A DNA stretch of 64,000 nt, taken from the NCBI GenBank assembly GCA_030695565.1, contig JAUYRZ010000027.1, positions 62,001 through 126,000 of the forward strand, written 5' to 3'. The notes under the pieces are model-generated. The model was given only the letters and a program-made list of their open reading frames with translations. It was not told the DNA's origin and did not search any database. The translations under genes were made by a program, and so were the position numbers. The number at the start of each line of letters is the position of its first letter. The stretch's first letter is position 1. The stretch comes from Archangium sp. Its GTDB lineage: Bacteria > Myxococcota > Myxococcia > Myxococcales > Myxococcaceae. This document shows, one piece after another, positions 18,216-27,669 of the stretch.

Positions 18216-19190
18216 ATGAATCAACGACGCGTCGGAGTGCTGCTGGGCGGGTGGGGCGAGGAGAAGGACATCTCGGTCAAGACGGGCGAAGCCATCGCCA
18301 CCGCCCTCGAAAAGAAGGGCCACGCCGTCACCCGCATTCTGGCCGGCTCAGGTCTCGACCAGGCCGTTCGTGGCGCGGGCATCGACGTCGCCTTCCTCGC
18401 GCTCCATGGCCGCATGGGTGAAGACGGCAAGGTGCAGGGCCTGCTCGAGGTGATGGGCGTGCCGTACACGGGCTCTGGCGTGCTCGCTTCGGCGCTCGCC
18501 ATGAACAAGGGCTTCGCCAAGAAGCTCTTCCGCCAGCACAACCTCGCGACCCCCGCGGGCTACGTGGCCAGCACCGCGCAGCTCGATCAGGTCGAGGAGC
18601 TCCACTGCGATCTCGGTTTCCCCTGCGTGGTGAAGCCCTCTTCGGGCGGCTCTTCGGTCGGCCTGACCGTGGTGCACACGCTGGAGCAGCTGCGGCCCGC
18701 GGTGGCCCTGGCCTGCCGCTACGGCGGCGAGGCGATGGTCGAGCGCTACGTGAAGGGCAAGGAGGTCACCGTGGCCATCCTCGGCGGCGAGATCCTCGGC
18801 AGCTGCGAGATCGCCTCGCCCGGCGCCACCTTCGACTTCACCACCAAGTACGAAGGCGGCGCGCGCTACCACCTGCCGCCGCGCCTGCCGCCCACCCGCA
18901 TCTCGAATCTGGAGACGATGGCGCTGACCGCCTACCGCGCGCTCGGGTGCCGTGGCGCCGCGCGCATCGACTTCATCTGCCCCGACGTGGGCAACGAAGT
19001 GTTGCTCGAGGTGAACACCCTGCCGGGCATGACGCCCACCTCGCTGCTCCCGAAGATCGCCAAGCAGCGGGGGCTGAGCTTCGAAGACCTGTGCGAGAAG
19101 CTGCTCGCCCTGGCCACCACCGAGACGGTCGACGTGCAGCCGCTGCCTGCCGTGACCGAGCGCGCCGTGCCTTCGCGGCACGTCGGGTAG
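18216..19190 (+). CDS. ddl: D-alanine--D-alanine ligase
   Basis: 324 residues, typical of Ddl. This cytosolic ATP-grasp enzyme joins two D-Ala for the peptidoglycan pentapeptide. Seen: N-terminal LLGGWGEEKDISVKTG, ALHGRMGEDGKVQGLLE, YTGSGVLASALAMNKGFAKKLF, the glycine-rich KPSSGGSSVGLT loop that closes on ATP (about 140-151), and the metal-ligand end IDFICPDVGNEVLLEVNTLPGMTPTS in pieces. It is outside the usual mur-ftsQAZ cluster, standing alone between the PEGA gene and a secretin-N-domain gene. The ATG follows an agggaaac sequence. Confidence 0.95.
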   Translation: MNQRRVGVLLGGWGEEKDISVKTGEAIATALEKKGHAVTRILAGSGLDQAVRGAGIDVAFLALHGRMGEDGKVQGLLEVMGVPYTGSGVLASALAMNKGFAKKLFRQHNLATPAGYVASTAQLDQVEELHCDLGFPCVVKPSSGGSSVGLTVVHTLEQLRPAVALACRYGGEAMVERYVKGKEVTVAILGGEILGSCEIASPGATFDFTTKYEGGARYHLPPRLPPTRISNLETMALTAYRALGCRGAARIDFICPDVGNEVLLEVNTLPGMTPTSLLPKIAKQRGLSFEDLCEKLLALATTETVDVQPLPAVTERAVPSRHVG

Positions 19191-19240
19191 GCGGCTTCCC
19201 CCCCTTCCCAGGAGGCCGGGCACCACGCCAGACTGCGCCG

Positions 19241-19846
19241 ATGATCACCGCGCTCCTGACGTTGTGTCTGGCTGCCTCCGAGCCCATTCGCCTCGCTCCC
19301 GGTGCTCAGGAGGTGGTGAAGGTGCACAACCTCACCCGGGTCGGCGTCGGTGATCCCAACATCGCCGACGTCACCACCACCGGGCGCGGCGAGCTGCTCG
19401 TCACCGCCCGCTCCCGAGGCCGCACCACGCTGACGCTCTGGACCTCCAAGGGCCTGGAGACGCGCGTGGTGGTGGTCGATGACGGCAAGAGCAGCGAGCT
19501 CGGCAGGCTGGTGAAGTCGGCGGTCAATCCCTCCCTGCGCGTCGAGGAGTTCAGCGGCCGCACGGTGATCGACGGCCTGCTCGATTCGCCCTCCGAGCTG
19601 ATGCGGCTGCGGGCGCTGGTGGGCAACGACCCCAACGTGACCATCCTCGCGCGGCTCGACCCGCGGGTGTTGCCGGCGGTCGCACAGAACATCACCGCCG
19701 CGCTCCACCGCGAGGGGCTCAAGAACGCGCAGGCCTCGGTGCTGGGCTCGACGCTGGTGCTCGAAGGCTCCGTGGCTGACGAACGCGAGCGACAGAAGGC
19801 CCAGCTGATCGCCGACAGCTACGCGGGTGATCTGCTGCGCCACTGA
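19241..19846 (+). CDS. Exported protein with CpaC/secretin N-domain and BON-like region
   Basis: 201 residues. Signal peptide (about 1-13, MITALLTLCLAASEP), then the pilus-assembly N-terminal domain seen at the front of CpaC/RcpA secretins (about 15-85: VVKVHNLTRVGVGDPNIADV and RSRGRTTLTLW), then a region resembling BON/N1 domains in secretins. The pore-forming secretin domain is missing, so it is not a channel by itself. A soluble periplasmic partner of a secretin, or a stand-alone adaptor, is possible. The ATG at 19241 is chosen because it gives the signal peptide; the in-frame sequence upstream overlaps ddl and is not protein-like. Confidence 0.8.
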   Translation: MITALLTLCLAASEPIRLAPGAQEVVKVHNLTRVGVGDPNIADVTTTGRGELLVTARSRGRTTLTLWTSKGLETRVVVVDDGKSSELGRLVKSAVNPSLRVEEFSGRTVIDGLLDSPSELMRLRALVGNDPNVTILARLDPRVLPAVAQNITAALHREGLKNAQASVLGSTLVLEGSVADERERQKAQLIADSYAGDLLRH

Positions 19847-19923
19847 GCCCAGGTCGTCCTGCTGGGGCCTGTGTTCGCGCTGCGCTCCACGGCGCGTTGC
19901 GTCAACTCAATTGATCGAAGGGT

Positions 19924-19952
19924 TTGACACAGGGGGCCATCCTCCCTAGAAG
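19924..19952 (+). promoter_or_regulatory. Candidate sigma-70 promoter for the GT2 gene
   Basis: A perfect TTGACA box is followed after 17 bases by TAGAAG, about 70 bases upstream of the GT2 start. It is one of the clearest -35 boxes in the window; the -10 box is weaker. Confidence 0.5.
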
Positions 19953-20019
19953 GACTCGTCCGTCGCCCGGGAGGTAGATTCCCAAGAAGTTCCGGGTACT
20001 TGGAGAGGCCGGCGCCCGA

Positions 20020-21522
20020 ATGAGCCCCGTAGAAATCGCGTTTTTAGCCGTCTACTTCAGCGTGCTGGCTGTTCTGTCTGTGTACGGTTCGCACCGCTAT
20101 CGGATGGCCTACCTGTACTACCGGCACAAATACAAACTGCCGACGCCGAAGGGCCCGATGGCGCAGCTGCCGCGGGTCACCATTCAGCTCCCCATCTTCA
20201 ACGAGATGTACGTCGTGGAGCGCCTGGTCGACTCGGTGTGCCGCATCGAATACCCGCGCGATCTCTTCGAGGTGCAGGTGCTCGACGACTCCACCGATGA
20301 GACCTGCGGCATCGCCCGCGCTCGGGTGGAGCAGTGGAAGGCGAAGGGCATCGACATCGTCTACGTGCACCGCACCAACCGCCAGGGCTTCAAGGCCGGC
20401 GCGCTGGAGAACGGGCTTCACCTGGCCAAGGGCGAGTTCGTCGCGGTGTTCGACGCCGACTTCGTGCCGAGCCCCGACTTCCTCACCCGCACGGTGCCGT
20501 TCTTCGTCGATGACAAGGTGGGCATGGTGCAGGTGCGTTGGGGCCACCTGAACCGCGAGTTCAGCATCCTCACCCAGGCGCAGAGCATTCTGCTCGACGG
20601 GCATTTCCTGATCGAGCACACCGCGCGCAACCGCTCGGGCTGCTTCTTCAACTTCAACGGCACGGCCGGCATCTGGCGCCGCGACACCATCAAGGACGCG
20701 GGCGGCTGGCAGCACGACACGCTGACCGAAGACCTCGACCTCTCGTACCGCGCGCAGATCAAGGGCTGGCAGTTCGTCTTCCTGCCCGAGATCATCTCGC
20801 CGGCGGAAGTGCCGGTCGACATGAACGCCTTCAAGTCGCAGCAGCACCGCTGGGCGAAGGGTTCGATTCAGACGGCCAAGAAACTGCTGCCGACGATCCT
20901 CCGCAGCAACCTGCCGTACGAGGTGAAAAAAGAAGCGTTCATGCACCTGTCGAACAACGTGGCGTACCTCTTGATGGTGGTGCTCTCCATCATGATGCCG
21001 CTGTCGATGGTGCTGCGTTTCAAGCAGGGCCTGTATGCGACGTTGTGGCTCGACCTGCCGGTGTTCGTGGCGTCGACCGCGTCGGTCGGGTTCTTCTACG
21101 TGGCCACCGGCCGCGAGCTGGGCCTGAGCTGGTGGGGCCGCATCAAGTACCTGCCCTTCGTGATGAGCCTGGGCATCGGCATGGCGGTCAATCAGGCCAA
21201 GGCCGTGGTCGAGGCGCTGCTCGACAAGCAGTCGGAGTTCACCCGCACGCCGAAGACGGGCTCTGAAGGTAAGTCGGTGAAGGCCGTGCAGAAGGCCTAT
21301 CGCGGCAAGCGCAGCTGGGTGCCCATCGTCGAGCTGCTGTTCGGGCTCTACTTCACGGGCGCGGTCTGGTTCGCGTGGACCGAGGAGATCTGGACCTCGT
21401 TGCCGTTCCTGGTGCTGTTCCAGTCGGGCTTCCTCTACGTGGGCATCAACTCGGTGCTCGAGTTCCGCGGGAAGTCGAAGTCGGTGCCGCAGGTCGAGGC
21501 GCAGGCCCAGCCGACCAGCTGA
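20020..21522 (+). CDS. Membrane glycosyltransferase family 2 (processive type)
   Basis: 500 residues. One N-terminal membrane helix (about 5-25), a cytosolic GT-A domain (about 50-280) and four or so C-terminal helices. All motifs of processive GT2 enzymes are present: VLDDSTDET, the FDADF (DxD) metal site, LTEDLDLSYR (catalytic TED) and QQHRW (QxxRW). The arrangement resembles glucomannan/cellulose synthase-like transferases. It should build a beta-linked polysaccharide or glycolipid from a nucleotide sugar at the inner membrane. A ggagag ribosome site precedes the ATG. No partner synthesis genes lie beside it. Confidence 0.92.
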   Translation: MSPVEIAFLAVYFSVLAVLSVYGSHRYRMAYLYYRHKYKLPTPKGPMAQLPRVTIQLPIFNEMYVVERLVDSVCRIEYPRDLFEVQVLDDSTDETCGIARARVEQWKAKGIDIVYVHRTNRQGFKAGALENGLHLAKGEFVAVFDADFVPSPDFLTRTVPFFVDDKVGMVQVRWGHLNREFSILTQAQSILLDGHFLIEHTARNRSGCFFNFNGTAGIWRRDTIKDAGGWQHDTLTEDLDLSYRAQIKGWQFVFLPEIISPAEVPVDMNAFKSQQHRWAKGSIQTAKKLLPTILRSNLPYEVKKEAFMHLSNNVAYLLMVVLSIMMPLSMVLRFKQGLYATLWLDLPVFVASTASVGFFYVATGRELGLSWWGRIKYLPFVMSLGIGMAVNQAKAVVEALLDKQSEFTRTPKTGSEGKSVKAVQKAYRGKRSWVPIVELLFGLYFTGAVWFAWTEEIWTSLPFLVLFQSGFLYVGINSVLEFRGKSKSVPQVEAQAQPTS

Positions 21523-21532
21523 CCCCCTCTTT

Positions 21533-21560
21533 CCCTCTCCCTCCGGGAGGGGTGAGGGCG
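21533..21560. repeat. Dispersed palindromic repeat, family A copy 2
   Basis: CCCTCTCCCTCCGGGAGGGG followed by TGAGGGCG, just after the GT2 stop. It is a short member of the repeat family described at 9426, in the orientation where the TGAGGGC flank lies on the right. Confidence 0.65.
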
Positions 21561-21581
21561 TTGGAAACAGCCCTGAAAAAC

Positions 21582-21609
21582 AAAAGGCCCGCATCGCTGC
21601 GGGCCTTTT
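21582..21609. terminator. Bidirectional intrinsic terminator
   Basis: A perfect 11-base stem (AAAAGGCCCGC / GCGGGCCTTTT) with a six-base ATCGCT loop. The A and T runs at both ends make it usable on both strands, ending the GT2 transcript and the oppositely oriented DEAD-box helicase transcript. Confidence 0.85.
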
Positions 21610-21622
21610 CATTTCTGCGTAA

Positions 21623-21662
21623 GCCCTCTCCCCAACCCTCTCCCCCTCGGGGAGAGGAGAGC
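21623..21662. repeat. Dispersed palindromic repeat, family A copy 3
   Basis: GCCCTCTCCCCAACCCTCTC followed by CCCCTCGGGGAGAGGAGAGC. It has the family A flank and palindrome and lies between the terminator and the 3' end of the helicase gene, about 60 bases from copy 2. Confidence 0.7.
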
Positions 21663-21688
21663 ATTGAGGAATTGAGTTCAGCAATTCT

Positions 21689-23803
<2,115 letters not shown>

Positions 23804-23920
23804 CGGATGTACCCGTGCCCCCCCGACGTGGCAACGACTCATTCCCTGCCCTAAAGGCGCTTGCCAGGCCCCCGGACAGACCGGCGTGCGTTCTGCCTTC
23901 GGTGGGAATATGGGTAAGCG

Positions 23921-25054
23921 ATGGCCGCGCGAAAGAAGGTCGCCCCGAAGCCCACCGAGGTGGTCGACGCCGAGTTCGTCGAGACGACGCCCGTGGCGCC
24001 GGTGCCGAAGGCCCGGGCCAAAGCCGCCAAGCCCGCGGTGGAGGCTGAGGTCGTCGAGGCGGACAACGAAGAGACCGAGACGGCAGAAGACGTCGAGCCG
24101 GCCGTCGACGAGCTGCAGGAGGTCGCGGCCGAGGTCGAGGTGCCCGAGATCGCCCTGAAGGTGAAGGCGACCCGCGGAACGGGGCTCGCCCGGCAGGATC
24201 CTCTCTCTTCGTACATGGCAGAGGTCACCAAACACCCCCTGCTGACCCGGGAAGAAGAGGTGGCGCTGGCCAAACGCTACCGCGACACCGGAGACGTGAA
24301 GGCGGCGTACAAGCTGGTCGCCTCGAACCTGCGCCTGGTGGTGAAGCTCGCGCACGAATACCACCGCAACCCGCTGGCGCTGCTCGACCTGGTGCAGGAG
24401 GGCAACATCGGCCTCATGCAGGCGGTGAAGAAGTTCGACCCGGAGCGTGGGGTGAAGCTCTCCAGCTACGCCGCCTGGTGGATCCGCGCGTACATCCTTC
24501 GCTACATCATGGACAACTGGAAGATGGTGAAGCTGGGCACGACGGAAGCCCAGCGCAAGCTCTTCTTCAAGTTGCGCCAGGAGCAGGAGCGCATGCTCAA
24601 GCTCGGGGTCGAGGTGACGCCCAAGTTGCTGGCTGAGCGGCTCAACGTCACCGAACAAGACGTGGTGGAGATGGATCAGCGCCTCGGCAACGACGAGGTG
24701 TCGATCGACGCGCCGATCGGCGGCTCAGAAGACGACAAGACGACGCGCGGTGATCGCCTGCTGCCGAACAACGCGGTCGGCGCCGACGAAGCGCTGGGCA
24801 ACAAGGAGCTGCGCGAACTCTTCCGCACCAAGCTGGCCAAGTTCAGTGAGGGTTTGAGCGAGAAGGATCGCTACATCTTCGAGAAGCGGCTCACCTCGGA
24901 TGAGCCGATGACCCTGCAGGACATCGGCGCGAACTACGGGGTGTCACGCGAGCGGGCACGTCAGCTCGAGGCCGCGCTGATGGATCGCATGCGCAAGTAC
25001 ATGCGCGAAGAGATCCCCGACTTCGATCTCGTGGCCGAAGCCGAGCGCGACTGA
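23921..25054 (+). CDS. RpoH-type (sigma-32-like) RNA polymerase sigma factor
   Basis: 377 residues. Regions 2 to 4 occupy about 92-365: LARYxx-type PLSSYMAEVTKHPLLTREEE, DLVQEGNIGLMQAVKKFDPE, SYAAWWIRAYILRYIMDNW (regions 2.3-2.4) and the region 4 helix-turn-helix LQDIGANYGVSRERARQLE. The segment TTEAQRKLFFKLR is the RpoH box that separates sigma-32 from sigma-70. An extra N-terminal part of about 90 residues, basic then strongly acidic and Ala/Val/Glu-rich, is not usual in RpoH. Heat-shock or developmental regulation is inferred from the family; Myxococcus SigB/SigC-type factors are similar. It diverges from the helicase gene across 117 bases. Confidence 0.9.
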   Translation: MAARKKVAPKPTEVVDAEFVETTPVAPVPKARAKAAKPAVEAEVVEADNEETETAEDVEPAVDELQEVAAEVEVPEIALKVKATRGTGLARQDPLSSYMAEVTKHPLLTREEEVALAKRYRDTGDVKAAYKLVASNLRLVVKLAHEYHRNPLALLDLVQEGNIGLMQAVKKFDPERGVKLSSYAAWWIRAYILRYIMDNWKMVKLGTTEAQRKLFFKLRQEQERMLKLGVEVTPKLLAERLNVTEQDVVEMDQRLGNDEVSIDAPIGGSEDDKTTRGDRLLPNNAVGADEALGNKELRELFRTKLAKFSEGLSEKDRYIFEKRLTSDEPMTLQDIGANYGVSRERARQLEAALMDRMRKYMREEIPDFDLVAEAERD

Positions 25055-25058
25055 GCTG

Positions 25059-25766
25059 CTACTGGCCGTTGCGGAAGCGGAACATGCGCTGCCGGTGCGT
25101 GCTGCCGTCGAGCGCCTCGAAGAGGAAGCCGCGGAAGACCACCACCACGTGCAGCAACCCGCCCAACAACACGGGCACCGTCACGGCAGGCATGGGCAAC
25201 GCGCGCAGCGGAATGGTGCCGTCGATCATCAGCCAGATCACGCCCAGGATCAGCGCGTTGGGAATGAACCACTCGATCCAGTTTTCCTGCAGGAAGCTGA
25301 AGCTGCGTTGCGCGGTCTCGATGAAGCCGCTGGTACCCTTGATGTAGATCACCTCGGGCGCTGCGTTGAACACCACCAGGCTCAACATCACCAACGCGTC
25401 GCGCAGCTGCCGGCTCTCGGCGGTCAGCATCATCGGCCCCAGCAGCAGGCTGATGATCCAGATGGCGAAGAAGACGTCGATCCACGTCCAGAAATAGGCG
25501 CCGATGCTGGTGCGCAGATCGGCCACGCCGACCCGGTTCTTGGCGACGATTTGCGCGACGAAGTACGTGTAGACGCTCAACACGGCGCTGCGAGCGAGCG
25601 AAATCACGAACCCGCCTGCGAAGCCCATCGGCGCGACCAGTTTGCCCAACGTGTTGAAGGCGAGCATCAGGCCGATGGGCAACACGAGCGTCCACAGGTT
25701 GCGGCCGATCGCCGCCAACGCGTTGACCAACGCCTGACCGTAGATGCGCGCGTAGACGACGAACAT
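25059..25766 (-). CDS. Multi-pass membrane protein of unknown function
   Basis: 235 residues with about five to six hydrophobic helices and short basic loops. I do not recognise the family; the C-terminus (STHRQRMFRFRNGQ) is basic and probably cytosolic. Its ATG overlaps the stop codon of the preceding minus-strand gene by one base (TGATG), so the pair is translationally coupled. Its 3' end lies only four bases from the end of the sigma-factor gene, tail to tail. Confidence 0.75.
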   Translation of the reverse strand: MFVVYARIYGQALVNALAAIGRNLWTLVLPIGLMLAFNTLGKLVAPMGFAGGFVISLARSAVLSVYTYFVAQIVAKNRVGVADLRTSIGAYFWTWIDVFFAIWIISLLLGPMMLTAESRQLRDALVMLSLVVFNAAPEVIYIKGTSGFIETAQRSFSFLQENWIEWFIPNALILGVIWLMIDGTIPLRALPMPAVTVPVLLGGLLHVVVVFRGFLFEALDGSTHRQRMFRFRNGQ

Positions 25767-26158
25767 CAGTCTTTCCCCAGTTCCTCGAGCAACGCCGCGG
25801 TGTGCTCGGTCAGTTCGCTGGTGCGATCGAGCAGCTGATCGAGCTCGAAGAAGATCGCGTCGATCTCGTCGGCGCGGCGCGGCGCGGGCACGTCACCTTC
25901 GTTGCCCAGGCGCTCGATGAGCGTGACCACCCGCAGCAGGTGTTCGTGCGCCAGCAGCAGATCGCGCCCCGCCCGGGTGCCGTGCTTGGTGAACAGCAGG
26001 CCGGTGGAAAAGAGCCGGGTGACCGCGCGCTTGTTCGCCTTGAGCACCCGATCGAGCCGGCCGCGGTAGTTGTCCACCCGGCGCGAGAGACGGGCGTCGT
26101 GGAGGTTCACCACCTCCGCGATGGGAACGGCTTTCAGGGTCGCGCGGCGCTTCGACAT
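25766..26158 (-). CDS. Small helical protein of unknown function
   Basis: 130 residues from an ATG at 26158; an ATG at 26173 adds five residues. It is mostly helical, Arg/Leu-rich, with a central block (RLSRRVDNYRGRLDRVLKAN) and an acidic C-terminal helix, suggesting a small coiled-coil cytosolic protein. No family recognised. Coupling to the downstream membrane-protein gene (TGATG overlap) suggests the two products act together. The start was trimmed from a longer open frame, since the upstream part is antisense to the crotonase gene. Confidence 0.7.
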   Translation of the reverse strand: MSKRRATLKAVPIAEVVNLHDARLSRRVDNYRGRLDRVLKANKRAVTRLFSTGLLFTKHGTRAGRDLLLAHEHLLRVVTLIERLGNEGDVPAPRRADEIDAIFFELDQLLDRTSELTEHTAALLEELGKD

Positions 26159-26215
26159 TTCGCCCGCGCGCATAGCACAGCCCACCCAGAGCCCAAGGCT
26201 GCTACGGGGTGCTTC

Positions 26216-26974
26216 ATGCCAGCCTCGCTGCAGGTCGTTGAAGTCGCTGAGGGCGTTCGCTCGCTGACCATCTCTCACCCTGAAAAGAAGAACGCGCTCG
26301 ACGCTGATTTTCTCGATGCCCTCGAGCATGTGCTCACCAAAGAGGTGGGCGTGCGTGCGTGGTTGTTGCGGGCGCAAGGCAGCGTGTTCTCGTCGGGCTA
26401 CGACCTCACCGCGCTCAAGGGGTTTCCGGAAGGCCGCCCGTTGCCCGAGGTGCGCATGGGCGAGGTGTTCGACCGGCTCGCGCGACATCCGGCTCCGAGC
26501 GTCGCGTTGGTGACGGGGCCGGCGGTCGGGGCCGGGTGTGAGCTCGCGGCCGCGTGCGATTTTCGGGTGGGGAATGTTTCGGCGCGGTTCTCGATGCCGC
26601 CGGCAAAGTTGGGCGTGGTGTACGCGCTCAAGGGGCTGCAGCGGGTGGCGTCGCGGGTGGGCGAGCAGGCGGCGCGGCGCATGTTCTTGACGGCGCGGCC
26701 CGTGGGGGCGGAGGAGGCGGCGCGGCTGGGTTTGCTCGATGTGTTGTCGGACAGCGCGGAGGCCGAGGCGATCCGGTTGTGTACGGAGATCGCGGCGCTC
26801 GCTCCGTTGGCGGTGCAGGGCATGAAGCGCGGGTTTGAGTTGTTTCGCGAGGCGAGGGAACAGGACCTGGCGGCGTATGAAACGCTGCGGCGGGTCTCGT
26901 TCAACAGTGATGATGCTCGGGAGGGTAAAGAGGCGCTGCTGGCTCGGCGGCCTCCGAAGTTCACAGGGGCGTGA
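26216..26974 (+). CDS. Enoyl-CoA hydratase/isomerase (crotonase) family protein
   Basis: 252 residues from ATG 26216 (MPASLQVVEVAEGV). Crotonase features: SHPEKKNALD, the first oxyanion segment FSSGYDLTAL (about 62-71), the second GPAVGAGCELAAACDFRV (about 101-118) and a KLGVVYALKG region. It acts on acyl-CoA thioesters; hydratase versus isomerase cannot be settled, because the two acidic residues of classic hydratases are not both evident (the C-terminal Glu position seems replaced near YALKG). It stands alone, divergent from the small helical protein gene. Confidence 0.88.
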   Translation: MPASLQVVEVAEGVRSLTISHPEKKNALDADFLDALEHVLTKEVGVRAWLLRAQGSVFSSGYDLTALKGFPEGRPLPEVRMGEVFDRLARHPAPSVALVTGPAVGAGCELAAACDFRVGNVSARFSMPPAKLGVVYALKGLQRVASRVGEQAARRMFLTARPVGAEEAARLGLLDVLSDSAEAEAIRLCTEIAALAPLAVQGMKRGFELFREAREQDLAAYETLRRVSFNSDDAREGKEALLARRPPKFTGA

Positions 26975-26977
26975 CTG

Positions 26978-27004
26978 ACCCTCTCCCCCTCGGGGAGAGG
27001 GAGC
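26978..27004. repeat. Dispersed palindromic repeat, family A copy 4
   Basis: ACCCTCTCCCCCTCGGGGAG followed by AGGGAGC, between the convergent crotonase and receiver-XRE genes. It keeps the palindrome but not the left CCTCACCCCG flank. It could serve as a hairpin terminator for either gene, though no T run follows. Confidence 0.7.
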
Positions 27005-27038
27005 CTCCTGCTTCAGGTCTTGTGCTTCGTTTGTCAGC

Positions 27039-27644
27039 TCAGACGTCGGCGAACAGCTCGCTCATGCGCACGCGGAGCGCCGTGGCGATCCGGTAGAGCG
27101 AGGAGATCGACGCCGATGATTCGGCTCGTTCGATCTGCGAGAGCAACGAGACCGACAGGCCCGTACGGCGCGCCAGCTGCTTGAGCGTCAGGTTCTGGCG
27201 CGTGCGGCCTTCACGAATGAAGCGGCCGATGGTGCGGTGCAGCTCGGCCTCGGGATCCCTCGTGATGCCCTTCTTCTCGAGCACCCGCTTCACCGTCTCG
27301 ATGAAGTTGACCGGGTCGATGGGCTTCTTCACGTAGTCGCTGGCGGAGAGCTTGAGGCTCGCCACAGCGGTCTCCACGGTGGGGAAGCCGGTGGCCACGA
27401 TGACGGCCACGTCGTCGTCGAGCTCGCGGATCTGCTCCAGGACCTCGGTGCCCGACAGCTTGGGCATCATCATGTCGAGGATGACCAGGTGGAAGTTCCC
27501 CTCCTTGAGGGTCGCGACCACCTTCGTCGGATCCAGCAGGGCTGTGACGAGGTAGCCCTCCTTGATCAAGAGGGCCTTGAAAAGTTCAGCGTTATCGGAC
27601 TCGTCGTCCACGACAAGGATTCGGATCTGTTGAGAGCCGCGCAC
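27039..27644 (-). CDS. Response regulator with XRE-type HTH output domain
   Basis: 201 residues. A receiver domain (about 6-125) has the acidic pocket VVDDE, the phosphoacceptor Asp in LVILDMMMPK (about 58), the ATGF Thr/Ala switch region and KKPID Lys (about 105). It is joined to a C-terminal Cro/C1-type helix-turn-helix (about 140-198: LTLKQLARRTGLSVSLLSQIE). This pairing is uncommon; most regulators carry OmpR, NarL or NtrC outputs. It lies 25 bases downstream of the double-FHA gene in the same direction, so the two are probably co-transcribed. The kinase partner is not visible nearby. Confidence 0.93.
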   Translation of the reverse strand: MRGSQQIRILVVDDESDNAELFKALLIKEGYLVTALLDPTKVVATLKEGNFHLVILDMMMPKLSGTEVLEQIRELDDDVAVIVATGFPTVETAVASLKLSASDYVKKPIDPVNFIETVKRVLEKKGITRDPEAELHRTIGRFIREGRTRQNLTLKQLARRTGLSVSLLSQIERAESSASISSLYRIATALRVRMSELFADV

Positions 27645-27669
27645 GGAGGGGTCCTGGGGTGGAGAGGAG

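Noticed and set aside
23804-24658. N-terminal extension of the helicase frame
   Set aside because: It is antisense of the sigma-factor gene and has no conserved domain; the ATG at 23803 starts the real protein.
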